Shown: piece after piece, positions 1-10,411 of the stretch
How positions within the stretch are numbered: position 1 is the stretch's first letter
Layout of the letters: each line of letters begins with the position of its first letter
From: Camellia lanceoleosa
Lineage: Eukaryota > Streptophyta > Magnoliopsida > Ericales > Theaceae
Direction: 5' to 3'
Assembly (NCBI GenBank): GCA_025200525.1
Contig: CM045770.1
Coordinates: forward strand, 136,490,200 to 136,554,199
DNA: 64,000 nucleotides
Notes under the pieces: generated by a model
Databases searched by the model: none
Seen by the model: the letters and a program-made list of their open reading frames with translations, nothing else
What the model was told of the DNA's origin: nothing
Position numbers and translations under genes: made by a program

Positions 1-694
1 ACAACTAATATGCCAATAGTGCACCTTACCTCCATGAAATATATCACCTTACCTATGTGAAATATATTTCTTCTTTTCTGTTTGGAGGACTTTCACATAG
101 ATTTTGATTCTTTATGGTGCAAAATATGCATGTTTCGTCATTTTTAATGTACATAACACATCAAATGCAAACATTATTAAACTAAGTGTTTCCTTGGTTA
201 GATTTTTGTAATTTATGTTGCTTATTTTTCGTCTGGTTCAACTAAATGCTTTATGAGCGATTTTTGTGTTCTACGATGGCATTCTTCTTTAAGAAATTGG
301 AAAAGAATTTATGATGAATCATCTCCACTAAACCTTTTTATGGCTATGAATGTTTGGTCTTTAAATGTGAAGAGTGCCATTTTGCAAGTCTCATATTGTG
401 GCTTCGATTTGATAAGAATCTTCGTTTTGACAGCACTACTACAAAAATGCTTAAAGATCATACTTAAGAAACTAAAACATGACACTTTTAATGAAAATGT
501 GATTAAAAAAATCAAATTAATATTTTAATCACACCTAATTTAATTAAGTGTGATAGTATTTATTTTCTGTCAATTTTTAATTAAGGAATTTCTTGCACCA
601 ATTCACAAGTGACCTCCATGTAATGCAATCATGTTCTACTATTTTAAAAAACTTGACAATCTTTGATCTTGAACCAGTTAACTTTCAATTTCAG
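1..694. other. No gene seen
   Basis: AT-rich sequence 5' of the LRR exons. Short open frames occur but have no family resemblance. It may hold the intron or upstream part of the broken receptor-kinase copy that starts at 695. Confidence 0.4.
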
Positions 695-2560
695 GATACT
701 AGCAGGCATGGATTTGACGGGTTCCCTTTCCAATGACATCCTATCATTATCTGAATTGCAATATCTGTAGGTTTTCTAATTTTTCTTTTGCTTTTAATCC
801 ATTTAGATGTAATATAAATGGCATATTCACTTTCCGTTACCATCATCTTTGTAGACTATAGTGCTTGGAATTGGATATCCTTGGCATTTTCAATAGCTTG
901 ATTCATCATAGACATAATTGTTGAATTATTATTTTGGATATCTTAAATAACATTACTTCCATAAGACTATTTTTAGTTCCTTGCTTAATTAGCTGCATTA
1001 TTTTTTTATATTCTTCATTCTTGATAGAAAAAAGAGAGATAATTTCTCATTATTAACTTTTGCATACAGGGATCTATCTAACAACAAGGGTCTGACTGGA
1101 ACTCTTCCATCATTGATCGGGAATTTGAATCAGCTTACAACCTTGTAAGAAAATTCTATCTATTTCTTAGTATCAGCAACTCGCAATTTCCCTCCTTACA
1201 TTGAATCATTGCTCTTTGTTACATACAGAATCCTCATTGGTTGCAGTTTCTTTGGTCCAATTCCGGACTCAATAGGATCTCTGCAGCAGCTGGTCTTCTT
1301 GTAAGAATTTCAAGTCCAGTGTATATGTCTAGTCTCATGTCTTTGGTCTTTGTAATCATGGTACAGTAAATATATTAAACTTTTATTAGCATTGTCTGCA
1401 GAGCTCTGAATGCGAACAACTTCAGTGGACCAATCCCGCCTTCCATTGGTAATTTGTCTAATCTTTCATGGCTAGATTTAACCGAGAACCAGCTTAATGG
1501 AACAATTCCAGTCTCTAGTGGGAGCACAACTGGTCTGGATATGCTAGTTAAAGCAAGGCACTTGTATGTCTCACCTCTTTGAAATATTAAACTTAAATTT
1601 TATTTTATTTTTTTCAAATTCTTTTGAAGATAGCATGTTTTAGTATTATTGTTATTTAAATTTAAGCAAATTTCTGCCCATTATTCACAGTCATCTAGGA
1701 ATGAATCAGCTATTTGGCGGCATTCCATCTAAACTTTTTCCACTCAAACATGAATCTGATACATGCATAAGTTTCCAAATTGTAATCTTTGATGTTATGA
1801 ACGACAAAACTTAGTCATTAATTAGCATATTTTGACTTCATGTGGAGCATTTGATTCAGTTGTTGTGACACTAGGCGATCCTATGTTCCAACTAATGCCA
1901 ATTTGGACATTATCTTGTTATAGTCTCTAATAAATAATTATACTTTTATATTGAGCAAGATTTTTGATATCAACAAACTCACTGGAAGCATCCCTGACAC
2001 ACTAGGATATATGCAGACTTTGGAGGCCATGTGAGTATCTATGTCATGTACTCTAGAAACTTCTTACTAAGCTTCTTACAGAAACCATTCTGTGATTGGC
2101 TTTCATGTTCCTATAGTAACAAATTTGGTTTCTTGTTTTGGATTGAAACTTTTTCCTTGCAAATAGATGCTTCAATTGAAATTCATTAAATGGGCCTGTT
2201 CCTTCAAACCTCAACAACCTTACAAGTGTCAGGGAGCTATAAGTACACACACAGAAAATTTTCCAACTTTATGTAGAATTCAAGTTGTGTCATTAAGAGA
2301 GTGTTTTGGTTATGCCTTTTCAGGTACTTGTCGAACAATAATTTGAATGGACCTTAGCCCAATCTCACAGGGATGAACTTTCTCAACTCTCTGTAAGTTG
2401 TTGCAATTTCCTTCGATATTCAATTTTGTTAGCAATGCATGTGAAATCTATTTGCATTTTCTGACCATAAGATGATGGTATGCAGGGACATGAGCAACAA
2501 TAGTTTCAATTCATCAGCTGTTCCTCCATGGCATACAAGCCTAGAGGCTTTGACGACATT
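695..2560 (+). pseudogene. LRR-VIII-1 receptor-like kinase ectodomain, degraded fragment
   Basis: Nine small exons each encode about one leucine-rich repeat: 695-766, 1070-1144, 1229-1300, 1402-1563, 1691 to about 1765, 1960-2030, 2167-2238, 2324-2392 and 2486-2560. Readable motifs include DLSNNKGLTGTLPSLIGNL, ILIGCSFFGPIPDSIGSL and NNFSGPIPPSIGNLSNL. The one-repeat-per-exon layout and the order of repeats match the plant LRR-VIII-1 family (HPCA1-like receptors at the plasma membrane). The copy is dead: the 1691 exon has a frameshift near 1745, the 2167 exon has TGA at 2177-2179, and the 2324 exon has TAG at 2355-2357. The donors after about 1765 and after 2238 read ATAAGT where GTAAGT is expected. 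Transmembrane, kinase and signal-peptide exons are not visible. The family call is firm; the closest paralog is unknown. Confidence 0.82.
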
Positions 2561-2576
2561 GTACCATCTTAATCCT

Positions 2577-2697
2577 CATCATCTGTTGATCTAGTTCTCA
2601 CTAATAGTTTAGGGGATCTTGGAATAATTAACCATAAAAAATACTGCACCAAACAGGCTCATTACGCAATTTGAGAACTAGATCAACAGCTGATGAA
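2577..2697. repeat. Hairpin-forming inverted repeat
   Basis: Arms at about 2577-2600 and 2674-2697 (core TTGATCTAGTTCTCA and its complement) pair at roughly 22 of 24 positions around a 73-base loop. It lies directly after the last recognisable LRR exon. It could be a small foldback element or the breakpoint of the gene fragment. No TSD was identified. Confidence 0.5.
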
Positions 2698-3159
2698 TTG
2701 TGTGTGTCAATTTCATGCAGGATATTAATCCACAATTTGCCACTATAGACATCTACATAAGGATGTTTTCCAATGTAAACCTACATTATCACGACTCCAC
2801 TGTGAGCTTGTGCCTGGCCCTGCATTTCCATTCCACTGTGAGTTTTCTTAATTTGTTTAATTATTTTCCCATAACTCATTGAATTCAGCCAAAATTCCTT
2901 ACCTTCTTTGTGGTGTATTTTGATTTCTTTTTCCTGATCATATTTTGTGATTTTTGAATCGAAGAGGAAAGAGAGAGGTGGGGAATTCCTACTAAGTTTT
3001 TTCACCTTTTTCTACTCGAAATCTGCTAAAATTGTTTGATGTAGTTATTAAAATTTTTGTAAGCAAGATGCTTGTTTAGTGGTTGAGTTCTTATTTATTC
3101 TTCTACCTAGTTTAAAATGCTAAATAAAATATTTTTCATATTAACTATTTGCTTATGAG

Positions 3160-3457
3160 CTTCATGTTGAACAATTGGAGCGAGAGGTTGCTGAGCTTCG
3201 ACATGCCCTTGCTGATAAGCAAGAACAAGAAAATGTCATGCTTCAGGTTTTGCATTGCTTTATGTTTGACAATTAAATATGTAAAAAATTGGTTCTTGTT
3301 CTCTCTTATGTGATAAAGATTTCGAACAATATATTGATTATGACTTATCTGATAGGTTTTGATGAGGGTAGAGCAAGAACAAAGGGTAACAGAAGATGCT
3401 CACAGATTTGTTGAGCAAGATGCAGCAGCTCAGAGATATGCAGCTCAAGTGCTTCAG
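3160..3457 (+). pseudogene. Rab-GAP (TBC) C-terminal coiled-coil exons, orphan fragment
   Basis: Two phase-0 exons, 3160-3246 (29 codons) and 3356-3457 (34 codons), are separated by a 109-base intron with AG and GT borders. They join in frame into a heptad-rich segment containing EVAELRHALADKQEQE and QDAAAQRYAAQVLQ. This matches the coiled coil found near the C-terminus of plant TBC/Rab-GAP proteins, which turn off Rab GTPases in membrane traffic. The TBC catalytic domain and the following exon are absent nearby, so this is a fragment, possibly left by duplication or transposon capture. Both exons are still open. Family assignment rests on recognised motif wording, not a search. Confidence 0.6.
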
Positions 3458-5519
3458 GTTTTACTTTTTGATTTAAACTTATTTTTTTAGTACTGCTTTA
3501 CTATAATGTTGGGTGGTTATTAGACTTTATACAACCCATGCAAATTAGAGATATCATGCAAATCACAAGGTAAACAAAGCAAGTAAGCAAGCACAAGAAT
3601 CTAGTTAGTCTTTTTCTTTTAAAAAAATAAAAAACCAAAATTATAGGATGCAAAATACAATAAACTAGATTGTCATGGATCTTATCTTCCCATTGGCATC
3701 TGAGCATTGAACATTGCTTTTTTGTGTATGTGGAAGATAGATCATGTTAATAGAAATCACTTAGTATACCTACTTTGGTCTAGTCCTATTTCATATTAAT
3801 AGAAATCACTTAGCATATACTTATTGCACATTGGTCTGTTGATGTCCTTCCGGACATTGTATTTATTTAAGTTGATGTCAATTGGGTCCTTCTGGACATT
3901 TTGGTTATTTAAGTTGATGTCAATACCTCCAAATGGACAATAGTGTTGGATTATTGAATGCATATACTTATTGCACATTGTTTTGTTGTCATGGGGAACA
4001 TTAGATCACAACATATGTTAAATGTTAACTGTTGACTTGTAGACTCTGACTGAAGAAAACCTTACTTGATTTTTGTTTAATTCTTCAGAAAACATAGTTC
4101 AAGGTCAACAATAAAGTGTTAGATGGGACTCTTTCCTTTTGTTTTTCTTCCCATTCTTCCCTTTCTTTTCCTATGGTCTGTCTCATATCATTCCTCTCCC
4201 TCCTCTCATATGACACCTACACAGCTCCTCTTGCCGTGAGGGATTAATTTATTTACAGTGATTTTTTCTCTCAGTACTAATTTAAGTAGTCTATTGATAA
4301 TTTTGTTCCTAACATAAAGTTTGGCTATAGTGATTGATCAATACACATCATTGGTTTAATGATTTCATTAATAACATCTTAATTGTTCTCAGCTTAGCTG
4401 CCTTAAAATGACAATGTCTATCCTTAGTCTCAGACTCAACTATATAGCATTTTCCCTAAATTTTCTACCCCATTTTCATTGTTTTTCTTTTCTTGGAGTT
4501 TTCACAATTCAGAACTTAAAAGGTGATTCGCTGCCTTTAGAACTTGTGTTTAGAACTTTCTGTTTTAGGTTGTTAGAGGGAGATGGGTTTTAAATTTTAC
4601 TTCCCTCGTAGGGAGAGAAAGATGAGAGGGATGAAATGTGCTTGTCCACTAGGTGTTAGGGTTGGGTTTGGCCATGCATGGTGGTGTCCTGGTGGACTGT
4701 GTCTTGCTAAGTCACCCAACCTAGGTGTTTGGGGAAGTGGATACTGAGTTTTGTTTTAGAGGTGGTTGATAGCCATGGTGGCCCATGAGGCTATTGGTTG
4801 GTGGTGGCATGTGAAATATAGGAGGAAGTGAAAAGGGGAATGGTGAGTGGGTCTGCTTCTATAGAAAGGAGGAGGAGGGAGAGGGAATGAAGAAGAAAAG
4901 AATAGAAAAAGGCAAATTGAAAAAGGGCAAAAGTATCATTATATATATTTCTTAGCACGCTCAATTTAGTGTTTGTTAACGATCGTTAACTTAACAGAAT
5001 TTGCAACGCTTACACTTTACTCCAAATTTCAAGAGGGTTATGTGTATATTTTAAACATGAAGGAGGTAAAGTGTTTTTGGACAAAACCATATAAAATTTA
5101 ATTAACCCAAACTGTTTGGAGGTCTAATTGTGTTTTTATTTCAATATCTATTCGTGTGTATTTGTTTTTGTTTTTATGTTTGCTTGCATGTGTGTTTTGA
5201 CCTTTTACCTTGTTGAAGTTAAAAATAAAATAGGAACATATTTAGATTTAAATGAAAATGGTAACTCCTATAAAAACTATGGATTGATTAGTTTGTGAAC
5301 ACATCATGTGATTCTCTTTGGTTCTTGTTGGCATTAGTGCTAGTGATACATGGTATTCTTGCAATCTTTTGTCATCTTCTGTTATTTATGTTGCTTATCA
5401 TTAAGGATCACTTCAACTCTTTGAAGTTTTGGATTGTTATATGCATTTCTATTAAATTGGTTTATAAAATAAAATTATTTAAATATGATTTTAGATGTAA
5501 TCAATAATATATTAATGTC
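3458..5519. other. No gene seen; short local repeats
   Basis: About 2 kb without recognisable exons. Between 3742 and 3990 short direct repeats occur: TAGAAATCACTTAG twice, CTTATTGCACATTG twice and AAGTTGATGTCAAT twice. The stretch at 4600-4930 is purine-rich and shows no protein match. Confidence 0.4.
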
Positions 5520-6655
5520 TTCCTTATTTATTTTCTTTGCAGATTGGTTTTTGATGACGTTTGGAAGCATATTTGCAAATCAAGATCAAGTGTTGAATTA
5601 TTTATTTATTTCCTGAACTGATACTTAGTTGTAGTTGCAAATCAAGATTGAGTGTTGATTTTTTTTGTGGACTCCACGTTAGTTCATTTTGGGATTTGCT
5701 TTGATGATTTTTTTGTTATACATAATGGATTATTATTAAAGTTGTTTGATGGATACATTTTGATTTATAATATAATGGTTTAGTGAATTTTTGTGTGGAG
5801 TGGTGTATAATAGCTAGTGGATTTCTTAGTACAATTAAAAGGCTATTGGGATATAAGCAGGGATATTTGTGAAATAATAATTTAAATTGAATATAAAATA
5901 CGGAACAAGTTTAGTGACGAATTTTTTCGTCATTTGTACTTGTTATTATGACAAAGTGATTATTCGTCACTAATAAACTTTTTTTGTGACAAAATTTATC
6001 GCAGCTTTATATATGAAAGTTTTTATTTATTTTGTTGTTTGGTGACTAAAAATTTCACACGTATATATATTTGTGACAAAATATATTTCGTCACCCATGT
6101 ATGACTTTTGAAGACGAAAAATTTCGTCACCTTTACATCTTATTGTGACAAAATTATTTCCTCATCAATGATCAACATGCGTGACAAATTTATTCGTCAA
6201 CTAAAGTTATAAATATGATACTGAACAACTATTTGGTGACGAAAATGAGAATTTTTTGCGACAAAATATTATTTTATTGGTGACAAAAAATTATGACTTT
6301 TGAAGACGAAAAATCTCGTCACCTTTGCATCTTATTGTGACGAAATTATTTCCTCATAAATGATCAACATGCGTGACAAATTTATTCGTCAACTAAAGTC
6401 ATAAATATAGTACTGAATAACTATTTGGTGACGAAAATGAGAATTTTTGCATAAAATATTGTTTTATTGGTGACAAAAATTTCACATCAAGTATTTCATT
6501 GGTGACTAAATTATTTTTCGTCACGGTGGTTTTAGTGACAAACATTCAATGATTTAAACCGGTGACGAAAAATATTTCTCACAAATATCTATAGTGACGA
6601 AATTAGCTCTTTGGAGACAAAAAATTTCGCTATTCAAGACCCAACTTGTTGTAGT
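5520..6655 (+). mobile_element. CACTA (En/Spm-type) transposon, right end with subterminal repeats
   Basis: From about 5910 to 6655 the sequence is packed with GTGACGAAA/TTTCGTCAC motifs in both orientations, typical of CACTA subterminal transposase-binding arrays. It ends in TTGTTGTAGTG at 6645-6655, the expected terminus (complement CACTACAACAA), followed by AGT. Within the array a unit of about 192 bases is duplicated (6101-6292 and 6293-6478). The stretch 5520-5880 has a duplicated TTTGCAAATCAAGAT and may be element body. No matching left end or transposase was found, so the element is truncated or its left end has decayed. Confidence 0.65.
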
Positions 6656-6989
6656 GAGTATATTACAATTACTTAGTCAATTTTTGCCTTCCAGTTGCAT
6701 TAACTGTTCAGTTACCTTTCTTCCTTAAAGTCTCAGTCTGTGTTACAGCTTGATAATATTCATATGAACCCCGTTTCCTCTACAGGGTCCAAGCATTGAT
6801 ACTGTCACCTACGAGGGAACCTCGCAACTCAAACAGAGAAAGTTATATTGTCACCTACAAGGGAACCCTTTTGTGATTTATTTTCTTAATTTTCTGATTC
6901 ATTTTTGGATGAAAATGGAAAAATGAATTGTCGAAGATTCTTTTCCAGGGAATTGGTGGCTAAATTGTTGGTTGCCCAGTATGAAAATT

Positions 6990-7640
6990 TACATTTCTGT
7001 TAGTATGATTTCTCTGGTGTTATATTAGAGTATTACATTATAATGTTATGTTTGGAGAAAGTACACTAAGAAATTTTTATATTTTATATTGAATGGAGTG
7101 TTACGTTTGAGAAAAATACAATAAGAAGTTTTTTTGGAATGTTACGTTGTTACATTTGAAAAAAGTATACTAAAGAGTTTTTGTGTGTTACATTGATTGG
7201 AGTGTTACGTTTGAGAAAAGTACACTAAGATTTTTTTTTTAGTGTGTTACATTGGAATGTTACAGTTTTTGTGTGTTACATTGATTGTAGTGTTACGTTT
7301 GAAAAAAATATAAAAAGAATTTTTTTTTAGAATATTACGTTGTTAAGTTTAAGAAAAGTATACTAATGAGTTTTTGTGTTACATTGATTGAAGTATTACG
7401 TTTGAGAAAAGTACGTTAATGAGTTTTTGTGTGTTACATTAATTAAAGTGTTAAGTTTGGAAAAAGAATACTAATAATTTTTTCTTAGAATGTTATGTTG
7501 TTACATTTAAAAAAAGTATACTAAGGAATTTTTTAGTGTGTTACATTAAAATGTAATTTTTTTGAATGTTACATTAGATTATTACGTTTGAGAAAACTAC
7601 ACTAAAGAGTTTTTTTGAAGTGTTATGTTTAGTAATTTTA
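6990..7640. repeat. Imperfect tandem repeats (GTGTTACATTGATTG / GTTTGAGAAAAGTA)
   Basis: About ten degenerate copies of a short unit alternate the phrases GTTACATTGATTG, AGTGTTACGTTTGAGAAAAGTA and CTAAGAGTTTTTTTG. The array is low-complexity and diverged. It shows no coding potential and lies just past the CACTA end. Confidence 0.6.
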
Positions 7641-8146
7641 AAATTATGAGAAAACTCACATTTGTCCCTCAACACATAACACATGTATTTATACTTGGTC
7701 CTCTTTATGTAATTCACACTAAAATGAAACATTTGGATCCATAAAAAAAAAAAAACCAATAAAGCACTAAACATTCTTAATTTGTAATTTGTTGATATTT
7801 CATCCAAATGTTAAATCTAACTATTTCCCAGACGTAGCGTGTGCAGGATTTCCAGTTTATACATAAGAAATGAAAAAATTTGCCTTTCGCTAAGATAAAG
7901 TCGAGTCTGTTCTTGTTTATATTCCTTTAATTATTAGAACACTAGACTCTAATATTCTTGGAAGAGAGTTCCCATGGTGATCCTCACAAAGTTCCAGCTT
8001 TTTGTGCTAGTGACGACTGGAAAAATTAAATTGAAAAATACAAAAATGAATTAAATTAAAAGAATATATTTGCTCGGCAAAATTCATAGAGAGATCAATT
8101 TCCACCCCATACTAAATTGTAATTTCTAACCTTGCTATCAAAACTA

Positions 8147-8262
8147 AGGGTAGCTCAGTGGTCTAGAGCCAAAATTAGATATGAGTTTCAAGATATTTAT
8201 TTATTTATTTATTTTTTAACATGGTATGAGTTTCAAGATTGATCCCCTCTCATTTCATCTAG
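8147..8262 (+). repeat. Possible tRNA-derived SINE fragment
   Basis: GGGTAGCTCAGTGGTCTAGAGC at 8149-8170 resembles a tRNA A-box region. A diverged B-box-like GATTGATCCC follows near 8238. A direct repeat of ATGAGTTTCAAGA flanks a T-rich insert. The B-box is poor, so this is tentative; it is not a functional tRNA gene. Confidence 0.35.
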
Positions 8263-8502
8263 GTTAGATATATATTGCAATATTCTAGTGATTCTTAATA
8301 ACAAACATAAAATAAAGGATAACATTCATTGTAATCCCTTTAATATATGGTAGTAGTACTTTATTAGTGTCTTTTAAAAATAATCACTTTTCCCTTATAT
8401 GGTTTAGAATTAAAATACTATAGTTATAAAAATTAACTAAGATTGTGTTCCACACGTTTAGAGGTGTGGAAGAAAAATCGGTGGTGCTACATATACCAAT
8501 TA

Positions 8503-8640
8503 GTGTACTAATTAATGTATCAATACTAGTTATGACATTATTAATGACCCAATTCGTTATACAAATTACAAATACCAAAAATCTCTTAAATTATGCCACA
8601 TCATCAATTGGTACACTAGTTAATACATTAATTAGTACAT
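8503..8640. repeat. Imperfect inverted repeat, AT-rich
   Basis: TGTACTAATTAATGTATC near 8503 pairs with the complement of ATACATTAATTAGTACA near 8624 around a loop of about 80 bases. It could be a small MITE; no clear TSD was found. Confidence 0.4.
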
Positions 8641-9346
8641 ATAATATTATTCAAGAAAAATTCTTTAGTCAAAGTTGAATATCAAGGTCTAAAGACATTA
8701 TTACCCTTTTCACCATCTTTTACCTTCAAACTCCAACTCAAACTCTAAAACCTTAACCCAAACCCACCTACCACTCCCACTCTTCCCAACTACCTCCCCC
8801 TACTACTACCTCCTTCCTCCCAAACTTCCCCTGCACCTATGCCACACCTCCACAACATCCCCGCCGCTGTCTCCCTCCTTCTCAACATCTTGAATACTTC
8901 TATATCCTCTATTATTATAAAGAGAAGTCTTTTATTGGTATTTATGTCTCATTTTTTGAGTTCTTTCAAAATATCCCAATAGCTACGTTCAGTTTTTTTT
9001 TTTTTCTTTCTTTCAGTTACATGGGTAGTTATGAATTCAAATCATTCAGTTATTGGTCCTTTTAGATTTGAAAAATGTTTTAATTTTTTCAATTTTGAAT
9101 TGAATCATACATTTTACAATCTTATTTCTTTAATCATATGCACACGTTAGTGTATATATAGAAAAATTCTATGGCGCACACTACATATGCCCTTATAGTT
9201 ACGACCTTTGTGATTTTTTATTATGACATATTGGGGTATTAGTTATAATTTGATTATACATATTGTGATACTAGTTATTACTTATTCTAATGTTGGTTAT
9301 CACATTATTTTGGTTATGATCCAAAAGCTTTTTAGTTATACTTTAT

Positions 9347-9668
9347 GAGTTTGTTTGATTGGACGGATTATAGTATAAGATTGAAATTATTAATTCATGA
9401 CTCACATTCTATTGTTTGGTTGCTAATTTTATTATTCAGATTAGATTTCAATGGTCATTCCATCTAACAAAATTAACTAATTTTTTAGTATTGCAACAAA
9501 TAACACAAAAATACATATATTTGAGATTATATGTTTCATATGTATTGCAAAACAAACATGGATAAGAAAGAATTATGTATTTCACTAATTTAGTTGGATT
9601 ACCAATCTTGCACTAATCTCATGGATTGTTAATTCCCTCGCTATTAATCTTACTAATCAAACATGCCC
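9347..9668. mobile_element. MITE, 322 bp, nested in an AGTTATGA-rich repeat
   Basis: Termini GAGTTTGTTTGATTGG and CTAATCAAACATGCCC are inverted repeats with four mismatches in 16. The element is flanked on both sides by TAT (9344-9346 and 9669-9671). The length and 3-bp duplication suggest a non-autonomous PIF/Harbinger-like element. It sits inside a larger repeat (about 9165-9806) that carries several TTAGTTATGA phrases and AAATTCTAT-type ends. Confidence 0.6.
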
Positions 9669-9850
9669 TATATGTTTGTTTATAACACTTTTTTTTTTTT
9701 TTTTTTTTAGTTATGACTCTTATAGGATTGAGTTATGACATTTATATGGATTTCAACCCTACAAATTTTATAACTTGCATATGGTACATACCCTAGCATT
9801 TCCTATATATATATAGCCTTCTAATGTCATTAATGGTGGGTCTTTAATGT

Positions 9851-10371
9851 TAGGGCTGCAAACAAGTCGAACTGAGTTTTTAAATATTCAGACTTATTTA
9901 TTAAGAAATAATCAAGTTAGAGGTTGGCTCACAAATATTTGAAAACTTGAACTCAAATTTCAAGCTAACTTGATTACATAAATGACTCGTACTCAACCTT
10001 GGAAATATTATTAAACAAATATTAATTTACTTATTAAGATAAAAAAAAAAAGAATATAATGACTACACTATATATATAAAAAAATACTTATATTAATAAT
10101 AAATTTCATCAATCAAGTATGTAAATTTATACAAATAAAAATAAAACAAATTAATAAAAATTATTTGATATATTATTAAAAATGAATATTATTATTATTA
10201 TTTTTAATATTTACGAGCCTTATCGAGTTGAGTTTAGAACTATTCAAACTCAAATTTCAATTAATAAATAATCTTAACAATTGAGTTTAAAAATCGCTAT
10301 TTAGTAAATAAGTCAACTCAAATAAGTCAAGCCCAAGTTATTCATAACAACTTAGTTCATTTATAACTTTA
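9851..10371. mobile_element. hAT-type MITE, 521 bp, TSD TTTAATGT
   Basis: Identical 8-bp duplications TTTAATGT (9843-9850 and 10372-10379) flank the element. The left end is TAGGGCTGCAAAC; the right end, read in reverse, starts TAAAGTTATAAAT and differs only by purine-purine or pyrimidine-pyrimidine changes. An 8-bp TSD and TAGGG terminus fit hAT elements. The interior is full of CTCAA/TTGAGTT phrases. No transposase. Confidence 0.75.
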
Positions 10372-10411
10372 TTTAATGTTAACGTTCCCTTTGGAACATC
10401 AGGACTACTCA

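Noticed and set aside
434..450. CACTACTACAAAAATGC as left end of the CACTA element
   Set aside because: It resembles a CACTA terminus, but the flanking trinucleotide (CAG) does not match AGT at the right end, and no subterminal GACGAAA array follows it.
8149..8240. tRNA gene
   Set aside because: Only the A-box region is tRNA-like; arms do not pair and the B-box is poor. Kept as a possible SINE fragment only.
8384..8678. Overlapping open frames on both strands
   Set aside because: Explained by the inverted repeat, which makes both strands open; no domain.
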